Origin: Jimgerdemannia flammicorona | Taxonomy: Eukaryota; Mucoromycota; Endogonomycetes; Endogonales; Endogonaceae | Reading direction: 5' to 3' | NCBI GenBank assembly: GCA_003990745.1 | Contig: RBNI01005867.1 | Span: forward strand, 1 to 12,010 | DNA length: 12,010 nt | Shown: one piece after another, positions 8,418 through 12,010 of the stretch | Layout: every line of letters begins with the position of its first letter | Position numbering within the stretch: the stretch's first letter is position 1 | Position numbers and translations under genes: made by a program | The notes under the pieces: generated by a model | The model's database searches: none | The model's input: only the letters and a program-made list of their open reading frames with translations | What the model was told of the DNA's origin: nothing

Positions 8418-8820
8418 CTAAATATTCAGGTCAATTATTACTCTGGCTTTATGAAGCCACTGGTTGCTGATAAGAATGTTATAATTGGTTACATTAGTTA
8501 TAATCACATTTACTAAAATAGTTACTCCTCCAAACTTAATGAGAATATCTTGAATCTTTCTCAGAGATATGACTCTTATACTATCTACTATAATAAATAC
8601 CAACTTGATTGTTTCTTCAACCTCCTATTCTAGGCAGTCTACTGCCTTCTTGCTGAGAAGGTATTCTCCTACTCTAATATCTATAATAGCTTCAAAAACT
8701 CTATTCTTAATCTGATAGGTTGCATAGACAGAAGTCTTACAATTATCTTCACTCTTTTCTCCAGAGTCTTTTTGAATATTGTTAGCCTCAGTTATCTTTC
8801 AGCCTTAATCTTTGGCTGTC
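8418..8820 (-). pseudogene. Retroviral-type aspartic protease of retroelement B, degenerate
   Basis: One - strand frame covers about 130 codons with few stops. The segment EAIID (codons at 8679-8693) matches the catalytic Asp loop, but the expected D-T/S-G-A has become DIRV (8670-8681), each change explained by one C-to-T or G-to-A step. Downstream, KKAVDCLE, a stop at 8625-8627 where Trp is plausible, then LVNVIITNVTNYNILISNQW (about 8455-8514) and LHKARVIID give the typical C-terminal half (family pattern YDxLLGxxWL...VIDW). It ends at the TAG at 8418-8420. The enzyme would cleave the Gag-Pol polyprotein. Upstream lies gag; downstream, across MITE 2, lie the linker and the dUTPase. Family assignment is firm. 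Confidence 0.8.
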
Positions 8821-8829
8821 TTAATAAGT

Positions 8830-10080
8830 CTAAATTTTATTTATGATCTAAATATAGAGATTTCTACTAGTTGGCCAAAGGTTGTATTAATATTTTATTA
8901 GCTGAGATCCTTGAAGATATTATATTTGAAAGTCTTGATTTTGTAAAGCTTCTTTTCTTTTTCTCCTTCACTAGCTGGAGTAGTTCCTCAGATGATATCT
9001 TCAACTGTTTGCTTAAGTACCATATCTTAGTCTATTTATTCTATAGTAATATAGTTATCTCTATTTTTTTTTCTACTAAATTCTTCTTGGGCCTTCTTGG
9101 TGATCTCTTATAGAGCTTCTTGTAGACATTCTTCTTAGTAGTCTAAGTAGAGTAGACCTTCTATTTTTCCTCCAATCTCTTGAAAGGTAATAGTGTTGAC
9201 CTGTTCTTTATTTTGGATAGTATTGCTTGGCTGGGTCTTATGCTTAATTTCACTTATATATATATTTATAAGAGTAGTGACCTTCTTTTTCACAGCTATA
9301 GTAAATATCTCTCTTCTTGTCTGAGATAGTAGCAAACTTCTGACCTAGATGACAATCTCTCTCTCTGATTTTCTTTACCATATCTCCTAGATGGGCAGTC
9401 ATTTTAGCAAACTTCTTAGTGAGTTCTTTTATAGAGTTACTGTTTTTCTATTATTCTGTAGCTTTTGACTATAGTGTGTTTTAATTGACTATTGTGATAG
9501 AGATTATACTAGTTACTTTGGGTACTTTAATTCTAACTTCTATAATTCTTTCTATTATATAGTCTTATAGATATCAGGCTATTTATTATTATTGAGTATA
9601 GGTAATATTCTATATACCCTCTTTCTCTGCTACTTTACTAGTCATAAGGTTTGGTAGGCAACTTTCTGAGTCTCCTTTTCCTTATTATTACTCTCTCTAC
9701 CTCAGGTTAGTTTGCTGTATCTGCAAGAGTATAGTGGGAGAGAGATAATAGTAATGAGTTACCCCTTTATCAATATCAGATCAGTATCTTCTCTACTTTT
9801 TCATAGTTTCTGATACCTTTGGCTATATCTGGAATATATCTGTTTTAGTATAGTACCTATTTCCTTTTGTTATCATCAACAAGGTATTATCTGATATATT
9901 ATAGACTATATATAAAGTCAGCCTACCTTGGGTATCCAGTACTAGTATAGGTTATCTGTAGGTCTCTGGTATCTGTAGTAGAGTTCTCTGAGTTTTGGCA
10001 AGCTTCCTAGTAAGTATAGTTCTAGTATAGGTGACTGTTTTTTAGATGGAGTTGGGATAGAAGGAGAGATGATCATCATA
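8830..10080 (-). pseudogene. gag of retroelement B, degenerate
   Basis: The likely start is the ATG pair at 10079/10076 on the - strand, shared with the left copy. The reading is broken by stops and frameshifts. A clean stop-free stretch from about 9440 to 9262 includes ELTKKFAKM, AHLGDMVKKI and DKKRDI, then the zinc knuckle at 9262-9303: Y-Y-S-C-E-K-E-G-H-Y-S-Y-K-Y, which has the spacing CX2CX4HX4C with the first and last Cys replaced by Tyr (TGY to TAY). This is a capsid/nucleocapsid protein binding the element's RNA. The part after the knuckle (about 9260-8830) is Lys/Glu-rich and leads to the protease. The (TA)n run at 9254-9265 lies inside it. Exact limits are uncertain. Confidence 0.6.
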
Positions 10081-10773
10081 GATAAGAAGAAGAGTGATTA
10101 TGGTAGACTAGTAGGGTATTAGACTAGGGACAGTTATTAGGGCTGAGGTGGGTACTGTATCAGTGGGGCCTTCTGATTGGTATAGAGTGATTAGATAATA
10201 GATATCACTCTTGGCTACTTTTGGTGATTTGTAGAGTTGGGTCCTGATCATTAGAGGTGGTTGGGGGACTCAAGACTACTTAGATTAGGTATTTTGACTA
10301 CACTCAACTAGAACCAGGAGCTGATATAGCAATATGATCAAGACCTACAGGCTTGAGCAATGGGGTATTAGAGGTCTCCTCTTATCTTATATATAAGTTC
10401 TCTACTTATCTCATCAGAGAGAACCAGGTCCTATCTACTATTCTATACTTTGAGGGGAGTTTTTCTTTGCCTGTTACTTTCCTTGGAGTAGTGAGGGCTA
10501 TGTGAATTAACTTGGGTATGGTCTTGTACATATATTGGAATTTCAGATATATGTTTAAAGTATATGTTTGTTACTCTCTAGTAGTAAGAAGAGTATGGTG
10601 TACAGAATGAGATGCAGGCAACTTTGCCCTACTGCACCTAGTATAGTTGAGCTGCTGAACAATAGCTAGTCTAGATTTAATGAGAGTATAGTGCTTAAGG
10701 GGTAGTGGGGGAGGATTTTGGCCTATATAGTCTAGGTTCTCTTCTAATAAAATCTGTGAGACTTTAGGTCTAT
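9694..10773 (-). repeat. Inverted copy of the left-end sequence: LTR and gag start of B
   Basis: Reverse-complement homology to about 14-1127 over the full length, clearly diverged. It contains the putative LTR, leader and first part of gag in the orientation of the downstream gag-protease. The two arms thus face each other, rather than forming the direct repeats expected of a normal LTR pair. Confidence 0.75.
10386..10397 (-). promoter_or_regulatory. Candidate LTR TATA box, element B
   Basis: CTTATATATAAG is a perfect 12-base palindrome containing TATATAA, roughly 310 bases before the putative gag ATG on the - strand. The left copy has CTTATATGTAG in the same place. Promoter function is inferred. 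Confidence 0.35.
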
Positions 10774-10807
10774 TAAATAAAAAAAAATAAAATAAAATAA
10801 AAAAAAT
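10774..10807. repeat. A-rich tract outside the LTR of element B
   Basis: An (AAAAT)-like run of A with scattered T borders the outer end of the right arm. Read on the other strand, it is a T-rich run before the LTR, echoed by the T run at 1-8 outside the left arm. It could be a target preference, a low-complexity insertion site or the tail of another retroposon. Confidence 0.6.
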
Positions 10808-10808
10808 A

Positions 10809-11090
10809 GGTGATATTTTATAGAAGATCCAGAACTACTGGTAATGAGCAGATAGTCATAACTATCTCTGGGTAAATTTCTTTTATAAAGATTGCTTTGA
10901 CTACTTGATCTCAGATAGTATTAGCATAATTAGTAAAATTATCTAATATTGAATTCTGATATAGAATATATTTGGATGGCACACCTTTCTCTGGTAATAT
11001 TTGAGTTACACTAACTTCTAGTAATATTCAAGATATCATTTTTGGAGAAAAGATACTAGTAACTGATAACCAATGAGCATTCCAAGATAT
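10809..11090 (+). pseudogene. Unidentified stop-poor coding-like remnant
   Basis: From 10843 one + strand frame runs about 85 codons, broken only by TAA or TGA codons that fit former CAA or CGA. It contains plausible protein-like pieces (ISFIKIALTT, YLDGTPFSGNI, VTLTSSNIQDIIFGEKILVT). I do not recognise a family. It is in the same reading phase as ORF1 of the LINE copy that follows, but has no counterpart in the first LINE copy, so it is either an older insertion or a longer 5' end of a LINE variant. Confidence 0.35.
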
Positions 11091-11099
11091 ATGCTAGGT

Positions 11100-12010
11100 A
11101 GGGTAGCCCTAGTACATTTAACTGACAATATATAGAGAGGAGTTATGGCTTTGAGAGAAGTATGTGGGGCTTACTGGCTGAAGGATATAGAAGGAGAGAA
11201 AGTAGTGCTGGGGGCAGAAGACCGGGAGGATAATCTTTGTGGATAAAGTAAAGGAGAGTTATCTGGTAACTAGACTGAAGGGCTGGCTGAGAAAGAGTAA
11301 GGAGATGGTGAGGACTGCTAGATCTGGTGGAGCAGTCCATAGTAGCAAGAGCAGTAGGGTGGGGGGAGTAGGGGCTGGAGAGAGTGAGACTACTAATGGC
11401 AAGAGGACTGCTAATCTGGAAAAAAATCTAGATGTGATAGTTGATGGTAGACCTGGACAGAGGGTAGGTACAAGGTCTGCAGATCTGGTGAATAGTGTAA
11501 TAGGACTGGTGATGGCTCTATTACTTAAGAAATTGAGGTCTGAATTTACTATCATACTGTGCTTCTATGGTCTAGTGGTAACTACAAGAATGATTCTGAG
11601 GCTACTGGCCCAGAAGGTGAAGGGTATGACCTCAGTGAAGTTCTTGAAAGGTCTGGAAGAGGTGGAGGTTGGTAAGAAAGAGGATGTATTGTTAGAGGTG
11701 ATGGAAAAGAGAGTGGTAGTGAGAGGAGTGGTGATCTCCATGGCCAGGTGTTTATATTAGAACCTCTAGGTGGTATAGTTGATAGTGATAGATGTCTCTA
11801 TAGTGTTGAAGGAGATGGCCAGAGGGCTGATTGTAGAGGTAATCAAGGAGTATGGAGATATTATAGATGTTGGGTTTCAGATCTAGGAAGGTACAGAGTT
11901 CAGGATCAGTAATGTGGATGTCAGGATATAGCTAGCAGATAAGGAGAATATGGGGAGAGCATAAGACTGACTGGTGGCTCTCTTCTTCAGAGCCCTAGTA
12001 CTCCTCTTTT
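11100..12010 (+). mobile_element. Second LINE copy, 5' part, running off the window
   Basis: It is homologous to the first LINE from about 2448 onward, clearest between 11400-11690 and 2792-3090. The 5' border is blurred: resemblance begins around 11105 (TAACTGACAATATATAG against TAAGCTGACATATGTACTAG). Only the leader and ORF1 are present before the window ends. The copy is clearly diverged from the first, so it is not a recent tandem duplication. It holds the only CpG I noticed in the window, in ACCGGG near 11223. Confidence 0.8.
11239..12010 (+). pseudogene. LINE ORF1, second copy, degenerate and partial
   Basis: One frame is open for 173 codons (11239-11760). It includes FVDKVK just upstream (about 11233-11250), matching FADTLK of the first copy, then a basic Ser/Gly-rich stretch, then NLEKNLDVIVDGR, ALLLKKLRSEFTIILCF and VKFLKGLEEVEV, all aligned with 2792-3090 of the first copy. 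After the TAG at 11758 the same frame continues with isolated stops (IKEYGDIIDVGFQI, FRISNVDVRI), matching 3225-3325. The stops at 11884 and 11929 fit former CAG. The true start is upstream and uncertain; the ATG at 11239 is internal. The part beyond 12010 is not visible. Confidence 0.75.

Larger units (their letters stand above)
1130..10773 (-). mobile_element. LTR-retroelement B (gag-protease-dUTPase), split by nested insertions
   Basis: On the - strand, from right to left, I see an LTR and leader (about 10773-10080), gag with a zinc knuckle, an aspartic protease, a charged linker and a dUTPase. The interior is interrupted by two MITEs (1733-2083 and 2302-8380), the second of which contains a LINE. 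Removing 2302-8388 rejoins the sequence after the protease to the linker across an exact 8-bp duplication. The element stops shortly after dUTPase motif 5, where the inverted element A begins, so reverse transcriptase, RNase H, integrase and the 3' LTR are missing. Gag, protease and dUTPase in this order on one strand support a Ty3/gypsy-like or retrovirus-like organisation. The mobile copy would have needed the missing pol part or help in trans. It is inactive, with many stops. Confidence 0.7.

Noticed and set aside
8871..9113. 80-codon + strand open frame with Phe-rich, membrane-like sequence
   Set aside because: It is the complement of the Lys/Glu-rich gag C-terminal region on the - strand; the Phe and Ser runs are antisense Lys and Glu codons.
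9254..9270. TATATATATATTTATA as a promoter
   Set aside because: It lies inside the gag frame next to the zinc knuckle and is a simple dinucleotide run.

Overview
This window looks like a transposon graveyard from a filamentous fungus; the fungal assignment is an inference and no species is named. I see no intact host gene, rRNA or tRNA. Everything I could recognise is the remains of retroelements and small DNA transposons. CpG is almost absent over all 12 kb (by eye I found one, near 11223), and former coding frames are broken mostly by in-frame TAG, TGA and TAA. That pattern is what C-to-T / G-to-A mutation by RIP or by deamination of methylated cytosine leaves behind.

Layout. (1) Positions about 14-1127 and about 9694-10773 are diverged inverted copies of one sequence, read here as an LTR plus the start of gag of a Ty3/gypsy-like element. 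The left copy (element A) points to the + strand. The right copy (element B) points to the - strand. (2) Element B continues leftward on the - strand. It has a gag with a damaged CCHC zinc knuckle (9262-9303), an aspartic protease (about 8418-8820), a linker (2084-2301) and a dUTPase domain with all five family motifs recognisable in one frame (about 1141-1716). The reverse transcriptase, RNase H and integrase expected downstream are missing. B ends abruptly against the cut end of A near 1127-1140. (3) Two hAT-like MITEs of one family lie inside B. MITE 1 is 1733-2083 and has a long internal hairpin. MITE 2 is 2302-8380, flanked by an exact 8-bp duplication. (4) MITE 2 is itself split by a nearly full-length LINE on the + strand (2363-8230). 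The LINE has a degenerate ORF1, an ORF2 with endonuclease and reverse transcriptase, a 27-base poly(A) tail and a 14-bp target duplication. (5) To the right, an A-rich tract (10774-10807) and an unidentified stop-poor stretch (about 10809-11090) lead into the 5' part of a second, diverged LINE copy that runs off the window.

The insertions give a readable order: element B first, then the MITEs, then the LINE inside MITE 2. Inactivating mutations followed. The most noteworthy content is the fossil gag-protease-dUTPase retroelement. It is easy to miss because it is split by 6 kb of later insertions and carries stops at former CAG, CGA and TGG codons.
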